Part shown: positions 6,933-14,396 of the stretch, in pieces
How positions within the stretch are numbered: position 1 is the first letter of the stretch
Layout: each line of letters opens with the position of its first letter
DNA from: Syntrophaceae bacterium UBA6255
GTDB lineage: Bacteria > Desulfobacterota > Syntrophia > Syntrophales > Smithellaceae
Assembly: GCA_002441205.1 (NCBI GenBank)
Contig: DJVN01000195.1
Coordinates: 2,874 to 25,254, forward strand
Direction of reading: 5' to 3'
Length of the DNA: 22,381 nt
The notes under the pieces: generated by a model
Told to the model about the DNA's origin: nothing
Databases searched by the model: none
The model's input: the letters and a program-made list of their open reading frames with translations, nothing else
Made by a program: the position numbers and the translations under genes

Positions 6933-7910
6933 ATGGCTCTAATTAACGAACTGAATGCAACGACAGAAGTATATTGGCTTAATACCAAGCCGGAAGATAT
7001 TTTAAACGCAGCTTCCGCCCTCTTGTGGAAGCTGATGGGAAACGCCATTGCGCGGGATAATTGGGATGTCAAACCCCATGAAACCGTTGACGGCGGTTCC
7101 ATGGTTAAAGTTCCCATTGAATACCAGAACTCCAACAGCGGATCATACGGCGCTGATACGGTCATTAACCAGAGCAAGGTTAATATCATTGATGCCGCCC
7201 GTTTCCGTTGGGCTGGTGCGTATGGTTCCAATACCATTAACCTCGACGATAAAGTGAAGAATGCCGGTTCTGCGGCGATTATCGATCTGACCAAGCAGTA
7301 CATGGAAAGCATCATCAAGTCTGTGCGTGTCAATATGGCCTCCCAGGTCATTGCGGCCGCCGCCGACGCGAAAAGTATCAACGGCCTCGGCGATCTTTTC
7401 AACACCGATACATCGGTTGAATACGGCTCCGTCGCGGAAGCGACACTGGCCACCTGGAAGGCCAACGTCATTACGACAGCGGAATCGATCTGCTTTGAAA
7501 CCATGCAGAAGATTTTCCGCGCTCCGGCCATGGGCGACGCCAGGAACATGAAGCCGAATTTCTGTTGCACCACGGATGTTCTCCGGGATGCCTATGAGCG
7601 CTCGCTCCATCCTCAGCAGAGATACGCTGATGCCAAAGCGGTTGAAGCCGGCTGGGACAACATCACCCATAAAGGCGCTCCAATTGTCGCGGATGCCGGT
7701 TATGCAACCGGCGTTCTCGATGCCCTGAATCTGAACTTCCTCGAACTGCGAAGCCACGCGGATTACAATTTCATTACGCCGAAGTGGGTAAGCAAGGAAG
7801 TTTTGGGACAGCCGGACACCATGACGGCCAATACCCGTTGGGTGGGCAATCTGTATTGTAAGAGCCGCCGGATGCACGTCAGACACACCAATTTGACCGA
7901 ACTGGTCTAA
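6933..7910 (+). CDS. Major capsid protein, HK97 fold (325 aa)
   Basis: 325 aa, the expected size and position directly after the scaffold. Recognisable parts: N-terminal helix region (NELNATTEVYWLNTKPEDILNA, split by a turn), a long spine-like helix (SAAIIDLTKQYMESIIKS..ASQVIA), the P-domain strands around FCCTTDVLRDAYERSL, and the GAPIVADAGYATGVLDALNLNFLELRSHADYNF stretch, which in this family is followed by the C-terminal A-domain strands. There is no long N-terminal delta domain, consistent with a separate scaffold gene. It has a purine-rich AGAGAGG site. It is expected to be the most abundant protein of the virion. Two RNA hairpins follow its stop codon. Confidence 0.9.
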   Translation: MALINELNATTEVYWLNTKPEDILNAASALLWKLMGNAIARDNWDVKPHETVDGGSMVKVPIEYQNSNSGSYGADTVINQSKVNIIDAARFRWAGAYGSNTINLDDKVKNAGSAAIIDLTKQYMESIIKSVRVNMASQVIAAAADAKSINGLGDLFNTDTSVEYGSVAEATLATWKANVITTAESICFETMQKIFRAPAMGDARNMKPNFCCTTDVLRDAYERSLHPQQRYADAKAVEAGWDNITHKGAPIVADAGYATGVLDALNLNFLELRSHADYNFITPKWVSKEVLGQPDTMTANTRWVGNLYCKSRRMHVRHTNLTELV

Positions 7911-7919
7911 AATTAACAG

Positions 7920-7938
7920 GGGGCGGGCAACCGTCCCC
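7920..7938 (+). promoter_or_regulatory. RNA hairpin with GCAA tetraloop after capsid gene
   Basis: GGGG (7920-7923) pairs with CCCC (7935-7938), and CGG (7924-7926) with CCG (7931-7933), leaving one bulged T at 7934 and a GCAA loop of the stable GNRA class. No T run follows, so it is not a standard terminator. It may protect the capsid transcript 3' end or attenuate downstream expression. Confidence 0.55.
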
Positions 7939-7953
7939 TTAACCCTTTAACTG

Positions 7954-7977
7954 TCCCGGCGTAGTTTGAGGCCGGGA
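7954..7977 (+). promoter_or_regulatory. 7-bp hairpin just upstream of the beta-helix gene
   Basis: TCCCGGC (7954-7960) pairs perfectly with GCCGGGA (7971-7977) around a ten-base loop. The 3' arm ends next to the GAGAAAGGA ribosome binding site of the next gene (ATG at 7993), so folding could limit ribosome access. No T run follows. Confidence 0.5.
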
Positions 7978-7992
7978 GAAAGGACAAACATC

Positions 7993-8907
7993 ATGAGTGA
8001 AAGAATTTTAACAGTAGGCGGAAGAAGGGCGTCGCGTCCCATATCCGATTTTTTGATGGTCAATGATTATCAGGGACCAAAAGCGGGTCAATATTATGTT
8101 GATCTGAATGTCGCGGCGACGGGAAGCGGCTCGCCTGATCATCCCTTTGCTACCCTTGCAGAGGCAATCACGGCCAGCAACGCCAGCATCGGGCTTGCGG
8201 CTAATCGCTGGTGGGCGCGTCGGAATCAGATTTTTGTCTGCGGCGACGGCATCACGGAGAGCTTAACCGTACTGCCGGAGAAGTGCGATATCATCGGCTG
8301 CGGTTCGGACCTTGTGCCTTTTCCGCGAATCATTGGCGCACATACGATTGCGGTGGCGAAAGTCGGCTGCCGTTTTATCAACATGGGATTCCAGGCGACC
8401 GGAACGGGCGACCTTTTTGTTATCCCCGCAGGATGTCATGGATTCCAGATGCTCGGCGGCATGATACAGGCTTCAGTGGCCGGCAACACCAAAGCCCTGG
8501 AGATCACTGACTCCGCCCTGGTCGTAATTCAGGGAGTGGAGATCCACCAGAACCCGGGCGCGTATGCAACCGGCATTTTTGCAGTCGGGATTGCCATTGA
8601 AGGAACTGCCTCAAACCACCAAACCCTGATTGATAAGTGCTTCATTGAAGCCACTGAAGGGATTGACGTTGTGGCAAGTGCGCCCGCGTATGGAAGCCGG
8701 ATCACTAACAACATCATTAAAGCGACGGTTTTGACAATCGATGAAAATTCGGACGTGGTAATCGTGTCCGGAAATGAACTGTTCACGGCGGCCAACGGTA
8801 ACACCAACTGCGAAGGCGCCATTGACGCCAATCCGTTACTGGCCTCCAACAACAGGATCACAAGCGCGAATACGGCGAACTGCCCGTACCCGTGTCCGGA
8901 TTATTGA
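7993..8907 (+). CDS. Beta-helix (DUF1565/pectate-lyase-like) virion protein (304 aa)
   Basis: The ATG at 7993 has AAAGGA upstream; nine in-frame codons before it lie over a hairpin. The opening YYVDLNVAATGSGSPDHPF followed by ATLAEAI is the typical entry of DUF1565-type right-handed beta-helix proteins. The rest shows short repeated strands with the pattern hydrophobic-x-hydrophobic-x-x-N/G (DIIGCGSD, CRFINMGFQ, HGFQMLGGMIQ, VIQGVEIHQN, TLIDKCFIE, RITNNIIKA, VIVSGNELF), i.e. a parallel beta-solenoid, and ends in a Cys/Pro tail. Next to the capsid gene this could be a head fibre or surface decoration; a tailspike is possible too. No catalytic residues could be assigned, so enzymatic activity is unproven. 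Confidence 0.78.
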   Translation: MSERILTVGGRRASRPISDFLMVNDYQGPKAGQYYVDLNVAATGSGSPDHPFATLAEAITASNASIGLAANRWWARRNQIFVCGDGITESLTVLPEKCDIIGCGSDLVPFPRIIGAHTIAVAKVGCRFINMGFQATGTGDLFVIPAGCHGFQMLGGMIQASVAGNTKALEITDSALVVIQGVEIHQNPGAYATGIFAVGIAIEGTASNHQTLIDKCFIEATEGIDVVASAPAYGSRITNNIIKATVLTIDENSDVVIVSGNELFTAANGNTNCEGAIDANPLLASNNRITSANTANCPYPCPDY

Positions 8908-8975
8908 TATTACGCAGTAAACCGTCAATAACCTGAGTATTACGTAACAAAAATAAACTTTTAAGGAGATTTTCA

Positions 8976-9362
8976 ATGAAAACTTTAATCTTTTCAGCAG
9001 CAATCGCAGACGCGGGCAATGCTTTTTACATTCCCGTACCGTGCAGAGGCAATGTTAAATCTGTGCGCGTGGCCTGTGACGTGAATATGGTTGCTACCGG
9101 CACGGTTATTCTCAGCCGGGGAGCGACCGCCGTAAATACAATTACCGTGCCCACGGGCGATAAGGCGGCAGGCACCGTTCTTGATGGTGTTCCTGATACC
9201 ACAAATAAAGCCCTGATATTCGATCCAAATGATGATACCGCAGCCAACAAGGTAATTAAGGTTACTGCGGATGCCACTATTCTTGCCTCTGCTGGCAATA
9301 TGGTGTTCACGATTGAATATGACGATTCGGCTTATGTCGCGCTGGCTTCTCTGGAAGCGTAA
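8976..9362 (+). CDS. Putative capsid decoration or small structural protein (128 aa)
   Basis: Preceded by a strong TTAAGGAG site. The protein is almost entirely short beta-strands and small residues (Ala, Val, Thr), e.g. GNVKSVRVACDVNM, GTVILSRGATAVNTITVP, KVIKVTADATI, NMVFTIEYDD. Such composition and size fit a jelly-roll or Ig-like capsid decoration or fibre-tip protein. The location after the capsid and beta-helix genes and directly before a terminator supports a structural role. The family is not recognised with certainty. Confidence 0.68.
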   Translation: MKTLIFSAAIADAGNAFYIPVPCRGNVKSVRVACDVNMVATGTVILSRGATAVNTITVPTGDKAAGTVLDGVPDTTNKALIFDPNDDTAANKVIKVTADATILASAGNMVFTIEYDDSAYVALASLEA

Positions 9363-9380
9363 ATTTTAAACCTTAGCTAG

Positions 9381-9408
9381 AAGCTCCCTCTTTCGGGAGG
9401 GGGCTTTT
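9381..9408 (+). terminator. Rho-independent terminator after the capsid/decoration block
   Basis: AAGCTCCCTC (9381-9390) pairs with GAGGGGGCTT (9397-9406), ten pairs with one G-T wobble, around a TTTCGG loop, followed by TTTT overlapping the arm end. It closes the block beginning at the scaffold or capsid gene. Confidence 0.78.
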
Positions 9409-9429
9409 GTGAAGGGGTTAAGGAAATGT

Positions 9430-9446
9430 GAATCACGCAGTGATTC
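9430..9446 (+). promoter_or_regulatory. Small perfect hairpin in the leader between 9408 and 9519
   Basis: GAATCAC (9430-9436) and GTGATTC (9440-9446) are perfect inverted repeats around a GCA loop. It could be a protein-binding operator or an RNA stem in the leader of the next gene. No T run follows. The remainder of the gap contains nothing else recognisable. Confidence 0.45.
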
Positions 9447-9518
9447 CAAAACGAACTATCCCAGGAGCGCAAGCGACGTGTGGATGGTAAGGTCAATTTG
9501 AGAACCGGGAGGCCAGAC

Positions 9519-9704
9519 ATGGTAGAAGTGAACGCAACGGTGACAAAAAAAATAGAATCAATCACAGTTAAAACAACGACGGAGATTGCCTGGACGAACT
9601 CCGACGGGTCGGAAGCGAAATCCACCACGCCAGCCGATGTCGTTTTGACACCGGACAATTTAACCGCTGAGACATTAGCCGAAATCGAAGGGAAAGTATT
9701 TTAA
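9519..9704 (+). CDS. Small hypothetical protein (61 aa)
   Basis: The ATG at 9519 has GGGAGG six bases upstream; an in-frame GTG at 9480 would add 13 residues but its AGGAG lies too far away. The stop overlaps the next ATG (TAATG), indicating coupling. The protein is Thr/Val/Glu-rich with probable beta strands (ATVTKKIESITVKTTTEIAW) and an acidic tail. No family recognised. The position suggests a partner or chaperone of the adhesin that follows. Confidence 0.65.
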   Translation: MVEVNATVTKKIESITVKTTTEIAWTNSDGSEAKSTTPADVVLTPDNLTAETLAEIEGKVF

Positions 9705-10660
9705 TGCCTGTAACGATTGACAAATTTGAATATGCAGATGATTCTGAGATACGCCAAGCTTGGATATCCAATTTCGGTGTAGATACTGCAACTGGAGGAA
9801 CGGCGACAGCTAGCCTTGAGACAAAACCAGCAGCTGATGCGTTTGACGATAATGCTGCAACATTCTGGCAGAAGAACGGAGGGGCTACTGGTTGGATTAA
9901 GTATGATTTTGGCGAGGGGAATAGTGTCGCTCTTGATGGATATTCATTCTTCCGTAATATTAATCCAGGTTATTCTGTAAAGAATTTTACCCTTGAGGGT
10001 TCAAATGACAATATCAATTGGACAGTTTTAGATACACAGACCAATTATTATCCAGTGTTAGGAGTGACTCGTTATTTTTGGTTTGCTCGATCATCTGCAT
10101 ATAGATATTATAGAATAAATATTACTGCTGTCAATAACGTAAATACTTTAATCTACGAGATGGAATTATTGCAGATGCTTTTATCCATAGCGAGAGAAAC
10201 TACTATTATTAAAGAAGGTAGTTCTTCGGCGAAAATCGTTGCTCCACAAACAACATCATTAAATAAGGCGCTAACCAGAACTGTTACCCCGACAATCAAT
10301 CTGACAGACCAAGACAATCTTAAAATATGGGTAAGAGCTTCACGAACAGGAACGAATTTCAAGCTTGGCCTTCATGATTCTGGCGGAACGACAACGGAAA
10401 GCAATATAGCAATCTCATCAGCCGATACATGGGAAGAAAAGACGATTGACATAAGTGCCGTTACAAACGCCAATAAGGATGCGATTGATTCGTTGATATT
10501 AACAATAACCAATGCGGATGCTGAGAACACAATTTATCTTGATGCTTGGTATGGGTATTCGGAAGATGAGGGAACCGGCGGCGGCGGCGGTTGTTTGGTC
10601 GGTTCAAGTGCTTTGGTCGGTGGGCATATTTTAGTTGGTCACGGAAGTTTAATTAATTAA
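9704..10660 (+). CDS. Adhesin or fibre protein with F5/8 type C (discoidin-like) domain (318 aa)
   Basis: Residues about 20-150 match the F5/8C carbohydrate-binding module: AADAFDDNAATFWQ, a GWIKYDFG strand, FTLEGSNDNINWTVL, and YRYYRINITAVNN ending in YEMELL. Residues about 155-285 form a second beta-sandwich resembling a carbohydrate-binding module (SSSAKIVAPQTTSLNK, LKIWVRASRTGTNFKLGL, TWEEKTIDISAV, TIYLDAWYG). A Gly linker (GTGGGGG) leads to a hydrophobic Gly-rich tail with three LVG elements. It probably binds host-surface or capsid-proximal glycans. The gene starts by TAATG overlap and is more AT-rich than its neighbours, suggesting acquisition as a module. Binding target unknown. Confidence 0.85.
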   Translation: MPVTIDKFEYADDSEIRQAWISNFGVDTATGGTATASLETKPAADAFDDNAATFWQKNGGATGWIKYDFGEGNSVALDGYSFFRNINPGYSVKNFTLEGSNDNINWTVLDTQTNYYPVLGVTRYFWFARSSAYRYYRINITAVNNVNTLIYEMELLQMLLSIARETTIIKEGSSSAKIVAPQTTSLNKALTRTVTPTINLTDQDNLKIWVRASRTGTNFKLGLHDSGGTTTESNIAISSADTWEEKTIDISAVTNANKDAIDSLILTITNADAENTIYLDAWYGYSEDEGTGGGGGCLVGSSALVGGHILVGHGSLIN

Positions 10661-10669
10661 GAGGTCATT

Positions 10670-11614
10670 ATGCAATATTTAGGCGATTATCCTGAAGATT
10701 ACGCAACACTGAATTTTAAGTTTTCCACTCACAAGGCAGACGGAACGCCGATTACCTTAGCGGGATCACCTGCCGTAAAAGTGTATAAGGCTAATGCCAC
10801 TGATTCCGAAACGACCACTGGCGTTACGCTTACTGTAGGTTTTGATTCAGTGACAGGACTTCATAACGTCCTTATAGATTTAAGCGCAGACGCTTTCTAT
10901 GCAGTCGGGAATGATTATTCAGTCGTTATAACAGCGGGAACGGTGGACTCCATAAGTGTTGTGGGTACTGTTCTGGCGCATTTTTCGATTGAGAACAGAA
11001 ATATCAAAGCTGACCTTGTTTCAATCCTCGGAACGGCCTTAACCGAAACAGCGGGTTATCTGGCGGCGGCGTTTAAGAAATTCTTTAACATTGAAACACC
11101 TGTTGGAACGATCAATAAAATTCCCGCTACCCTTGCGGCGGCGGATGTGTCGGGTAATGTGCCGGTGGACGTTTCGGCAATTCAGACCGGCCTGGCAACG
11201 GCAACAAATGTGTCGGACGCTAAAGATGAAATTATTGCGGCAATTGATGAAATACCTGGAGGTTCTGCTCCGACAGTTGAACAGATAAGAGCGGAAATGG
11301 ATACTAATTCAATCAAACTGGCGGCCATTCTTGAAGATACCGGAACAACTCTTCCCGCGCTGATAAACGCCGATTCCGGCGCGGGAGCGATATCCTATCC
11401 TTACACGCTGACCGATGCGGACGATCATAATCCAATAGACGGCGCTCTGGTATGGGTGACAACCGACGCAGCAGGCGCGAATAGGGTTGCGTCCGGGTAC
11501 ACAAACAGCATGGGAATTGTAACCTTTATGCTCGATGCCGGAACTCATTATTTCTGGCGCAAACGGGCGGGATATAATTTCGTTAATCCCGATATTGAAA
11601 TAGTGGAGGCTTAA
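10670..11614 (+). CDS. Tail or neck fibre-like protein with transthyretin-like C-terminal domain (314 aa)
   Basis: The N-terminal about 115 residues look like a BppU-type or Ig-like structural domain (LNFKFSTHKADGTPITL, AVKVYKANATDSETTTGV, GLHNVLIDLSADAFYAVG, YSVVITAG). The middle (115-225) is helical and low complexity (ETAGYLAAAFKKFF, SDAKDEIIAAIDEIP), consistent with a trimeric stalk. The last about 75 residues resemble a carboxypeptidase-regulatory/transthyretin-like domain: a strand, NPIDGALVWVTTD, SGYTNSMGIVTFML, GTHYFWRKRAGYNF. A structural attachment role is likely. It lies nine bases after the F5/8C gene and is one base from the adaptor gene, so these genes are co-expressed. Confidence 0.72.
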   Translation: MQYLGDYPEDYATLNFKFSTHKADGTPITLAGSPAVKVYKANATDSETTTGVTLTVGFDSVTGLHNVLIDLSADAFYAVGNDYSVVITAGTVDSISVVGTVLAHFSIENRNIKADLVSILGTALTETAGYLAAAFKKFFNIETPVGTINKIPATLAAADVSGNVPVDVSAIQTGLATATNVSDAKDEIIAAIDEIPGGSAPTVEQIRAEMDTNSIKLAAILEDTGTTLPALINADSGAGAISYPYTLTDADDHNPIDGALVWVTTDAAGANRVASGYTNSMGIVTFMLDAGTHYFWRKRAGYNFVNPDIEIVEA

Positions 11615-11615
11615 T

Positions 11616-12347
11616 ATGTCTGGAACAGGGACAGGAACTAAAGTCATTGTGACCGTTGATGGGGCGGCGCCTTTATCAACGCTTCTTTCTGAAATCAGAA
11701 GCGTTATTCAGGATGATTATTACGATGAAACAAAGATGATCGACAAAATTAATGCGTGTGTAAACTCGATTGCGGGCGGATTCCTGATGCCGGACCGAAG
11801 CATTTCCCCTCCGCTCCCTGATTTAATCGCCTATAATACGGTCACGACGTCTTTAACCTTGCCGTATGTATCTCTTCCGTCTGATTATCAGCGCAATGTC
11901 TTTAATGTTTGCGACAGTCAGGGCTTGCAGATCGCGCCTCCGGAAGGCGGGGATTATTCCGCCTATAATCTCTTCGTGAAGCAAAGCTTTGATATGCGGC
12001 TTACAGAATCAGGATCGGTTTATCGTGTCGCTGTCAAGGGGGGCAGGCTCTATTATCAGGGCATTCCTGCGGCAGCCGAGACGATAGGCATTCATTATTA
12101 CCGGAAGCCGACCAATATGGTCAATGATACCGACACGCCCGACGGGATTCCCGCTCATTTACAGCTGCGTTTGATCAAGCACAAGGTTTGCGCGGATATT
12201 TTCGGTGAACAAATCGAGGACGGCCAGGACAATTCCGGAATATCAGTTAAATACCATGCCGGCAAATTCGCTGAGGCCATGCTGGAAATGGTGAATTTCA
12301 TTGGAGTTGACGAAGGACCGGAGATTTACGGTTCTGATAATTATTAA
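11616..12347 (+). CDS. Putative head-tail adaptor protein (243 aa)
   Basis: The N-terminal helical segment (APLSTLLSEIRSVIQDDYYDE, KMIDKINACVNSIAG) is typical of podovirus adaptors of the P22 gp4/T7 gp11 class, which bind under the portal and connect to the nozzle. It is followed by strands (TLPYVSLPSDYQRNVF, GGRLYYQGIPA, ETIGIHYYRKP) and a long C-terminal helix (HLQLRLIKHKVCADIFGEQI). Length and position directly before the hub/nozzle gene fit. The start is one base after the previous stop with GGAGG inside the upstream gene. Assigned from style and context; a distantly related tail accessory factor is the alternative. Confidence 0.68.
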   Translation: MSGTGTGTKVIVTVDGAAPLSTLLSEIRSVIQDDYYDETKMIDKINACVNSIAGGFLMPDRSISPPLPDLIAYNTVTTSLTLPYVSLPSDYQRNVFNVCDSQGLQIAPPEGGDYSAYNLFVKQSFDMRLTESGSVYRVAVKGGRLYYQGIPAAAETIGIHYYRKPTNMVNDTDTPDGIPAHLQLRLIKHKVCADIFGEQIEDGQDNSGISVKYHAGKFAEAMLEMVNFIGVDEGPEIYGSDNY

Positions 12348-12356
12348 GAGGGGCGA

Positions 12357-13685
12357 ATGGCTGAGATTAATACACAGGGTTTTTCCGGCGCGAATAATGT
12401 TGCGAACAGGGTATTTTCCAAAGAGGGAATCCTTGAGCCGCGTGTTATTCTAAACGCCGATGTGACCGCAGACGGGGCGCTTATTCAGCGCAAGGGAAAG
12501 AGTTTGTTTCTTGCTCTGCCGGGCGCTCATAGTCTTTGGAGTGGCGATCAGTGTATGCTTGTGGCCGCCAACGGGACGCTTTATCGCATTGTTCAGGGCG
12601 CAGCCGTGAGTATTGGAGCTATATCCGGGCCGAAATGCCCGCTTTCCTATGTTGACGCGGAAGATAAGGTTTATATCTCAAATCCGTACTGGCAGGGAGT
12701 TTATAATCCATCCACTTCTACCCTCTCGTCTTGGGGCGTGGCCGTACCTCCCGGTCCTATGCTCCTATCGGGTAACGGGAATCTCCCTGCCGGTACTTAC
12801 CATGTCTGCATGACGAATGTTTCCGGCGGTGAATTGTCCGGCAACGGGCCTATTGTTCCTATAACGCTGACTTCCGAAGGTGGAATTCAGGTTCAAAACC
12901 GGCCGTCCGGCGCTCTGGTATGGGTGACGGACTCCGATGAAGGCATATTTTATCTGGTTGGAGAAACAAATAACATCGTCGATATCCCTACGGTCGAACC
13001 CTTACCGACGTTTTTATGCTCTCCGCCGCCCTATATGGAAAACCTCTGTTATGCGTTTGGAAGAATTTGGGGAGCCGTCGGATCTGATGTTTATTATTCC
13101 ATGCCGTTTAAACCGGGACTCTTTAAATTAACCTCAAATGTTTATCATTATGAGGACACGATAACCATGATCGCCAAAGTTTCCACGGGATTATTTATCG
13201 GCATGAAGAACAGAACGCGGTTCTTGGCCGGGACAATCCCTGAGCAAATGGCGCAGAGGGACGCCGGAGCGGGATCGATTAAGGGAACGCTGGCCTACTG
13301 CAATAATATGCCGGAGCTGGGCTGGACACTGGGAACGCCGGAAAAGGATTTTGTGGATGTTCCGGTGTGGTTGACGACCGAAGGCGTGGTTGTCGGAGCG
13401 CCAAACGGGAACTTTTTCAATATCACAAAAAACAAAATCAAAACGGGAATTCCTGATCAGGGCGCCTCATTATATCGGAACCTTGAAGGCGTGATTCAAT
13501 ATCTGACCAGTTTCAAGCGGGGAGCAACGGGCAGCGGCGCGGGCTTCTCGGATAACGATACCATGACGGCTTTCCGGAATGGCCGGATCAGCCTGCATGA
13601 GCAAAGCAACGAAGGCATGGGCAGCCGATTCGGGTTTGCCGATGTCGCAACGTGCAAAGTTTACAGGGGTGGCGTGGAAATCTAA
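12357..13685 (+). CDS. Putative tail hub/nozzle protein, beta-propeller type (442 aa)
   Basis: The sequence begins with a short lead (INTQGFSGANNVANRVF, then LEPRVILNADVTADGALIQRKG), a hallmark of podovirus tail nozzle or P22 gp10-like plug proteins. Successive blade-like strands follow: SLFLALPGAHSLW, CMLVAANGTLYRIVQG, AEDKVYISNPYWQGVY, GTYHVCMTNVSGG, GALVWVTDSDEGIFYLVG, NLCYAFGRIWGAVGSDVYYS, TGLFIGMKNRTRFLAG, VWLTTEGVVVGAPNGNFFNI. Nozzle proteins prolong the channel and close it after packaging. The region around residues 300-330 (YCNNMPELGWTLG) is a plausible insert. The gene follows the adaptor and is the last before a very strong terminator. Confidence 0.66.
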   Translation: MAEINTQGFSGANNVANRVFSKEGILEPRVILNADVTADGALIQRKGKSLFLALPGAHSLWSGDQCMLVAANGTLYRIVQGAAVSIGAISGPKCPLSYVDAEDKVYISNPYWQGVYNPSTSTLSSWGVAVPPGPMLLSGNGNLPAGTYHVCMTNVSGGELSGNGPIVPITLTSEGGIQVQNRPSGALVWVTDSDEGIFYLVGETNNIVDIPTVEPLPTFLCSPPPYMENLCYAFGRIWGAVGSDVYYSMPFKPGLFKLTSNVYHYEDTITMIAKVSTGLFIGMKNRTRFLAGTIPEQMAQRDAGAGSIKGTLAYCNNMPELGWTLGTPEKDFVDVPVWLTTEGVVVGAPNGNFFNITKNKIKTGIPDQGASLYRNLEGVIQYLTSFKRGATGSGAGFSDNDTMTAFRNGRISLHEQSNEGMGSRFGFADVATCKVYRGGVEI

Positions 13686-13725
13686 AATCATAAAGGTACT
13701 TTAACGCCGTATTGAACGGAACTTA

Positions 13726-13770
13726 AAGCCTTGTAATTGCTGATTTATTCAGTAGTTGCAGGGCTTTTTT
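13726..13770 (+). terminator. Strong rho-independent terminator (18-bp stem)
   Basis: AAGCCTTGTAATTGCTGA (13726-13743) pairs along its whole length with 13749-13766, including G-T wobbles, around a TTTAT loop, followed by TTTTTT (13765-13770). It ends the neck/nozzle block. Confidence 0.88.
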
Positions 13771-13794
13771 ATTTTAAACAAAAGGAGACGAAAA

Positions 13795-14388
13795 ATGAAA
13801 AACGAATTTTTAAGTCATTTACGGGACAATCCGCTGGTGCGTTACGCAGTGAGACACTTGAAGGAATCGAACCTTCAACTTCATGGCCATGTTTACACTG
13901 ATCATTTCCGGAACGGGTCATTGATTGACCACTGTGATCAGGGCGGGAACACCTTCACCACCGCAGGCATGGCATATCTGCTGAATGTCATTTTCGGCAC
14001 CACGTCCAAAGCGGGATCGGCAATCTTTTATGTCGGCATTTTCAAGAACAACGTCACGCCCGGCCTTACCGATACGCCTGCCGTATGTCTCGGAGCCGCC
14101 GGCACTTACGGCGAATGCCAGGATGCCGATTATGATTCACCGGCCACCAACAAACCGGCTTACACAATCGCGGCTACCGAAACGGCAAGCTGCACCAATG
14201 CTGCCGCCGCCGCCTCTTTCACGATGAATGCCAGTATCACGGTTTACGGCGCGTTCCTTTCCACTGTTGCCGCGAAGACGGGAACAACCGGAACATTGAT
14301 GGCCGCGAAGAAATTCACGACCGCCCGCGCAGTGGTGGCCGACGATGTTCTGGCAGTGACTTACGTAATTACGGCGACCACGAGCTAG
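13795..14388 (+). CDS. Structural protein, paralogue A (197 aa)
   Basis: The ATG at 13795 has AAAGGAG seven bases upstream. It is clearly related to the 189-aa gene at 16382: both share an N-terminal helical region, G.LID.....N..TT.G..., LLNVIF/VLNVAF, YVGIFKNNVTP/YMGLFEDNYTP, a middle Thr/Ala-rich strand region, ITVYGAFL/KTIYGAFL, a GTLMAAKKF/GTLFAASKF element and VVADDVLAVTYVIT/VVDDDVLMVVCSIT at the end. It is beta-rich with a probable jelly-roll or sandwich core. It lies at the start of a block following a terminator. The paralogues flank the transglutaminase-like peptidase gene. Role: fibre-tip, collar or capsid decoration, inferred only from context. Confidence 0.72.
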   Translation: MKNEFLSHLRDNPLVRYAVRHLKESNLQLHGHVYTDHFRNGSLIDHCDQGGNTFTTAGMAYLLNVIFGTTSKAGSAIFYVGIFKNNVTPGLTDTPAVCLGAAGTYGECQDADYDSPATNKPAYTIAATETASCTNAAAAASFTMNASITVYGAFLSTVAAKTGTTGTLMAAKKFTTARAVVADDVLAVTYVITATTS

Positions 14389-14396
14389 GATTTGAA

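Noticed and set aside
6899..7573. Second minus-strand open frame (224 aa) opposite the capsid gene
   Set aside because: A shadow of the strongly biased capsid coding sequence; no start context or recognisable domain.
7143..7886. Long minus-strand open frame (247 aa) opposite the capsid gene
   Set aside because: It mirrors the codon structure of the capsid gene, has Arg/Gly/His-rich random composition, no ribosome binding site and would oppose all other genes.
8908..8975. Repeated TATTACG words in the gap before 8976
   Set aside because: Only seven bases shared; within chance for this composition, and no operator-like symmetry.
13700..13742. Sigma70-like promoter near the third terminator (TTGAAC...TAATTG)
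   Set aside because: Weak match to both boxes and it overlaps the terminator stem; start would fall inside the hairpin.
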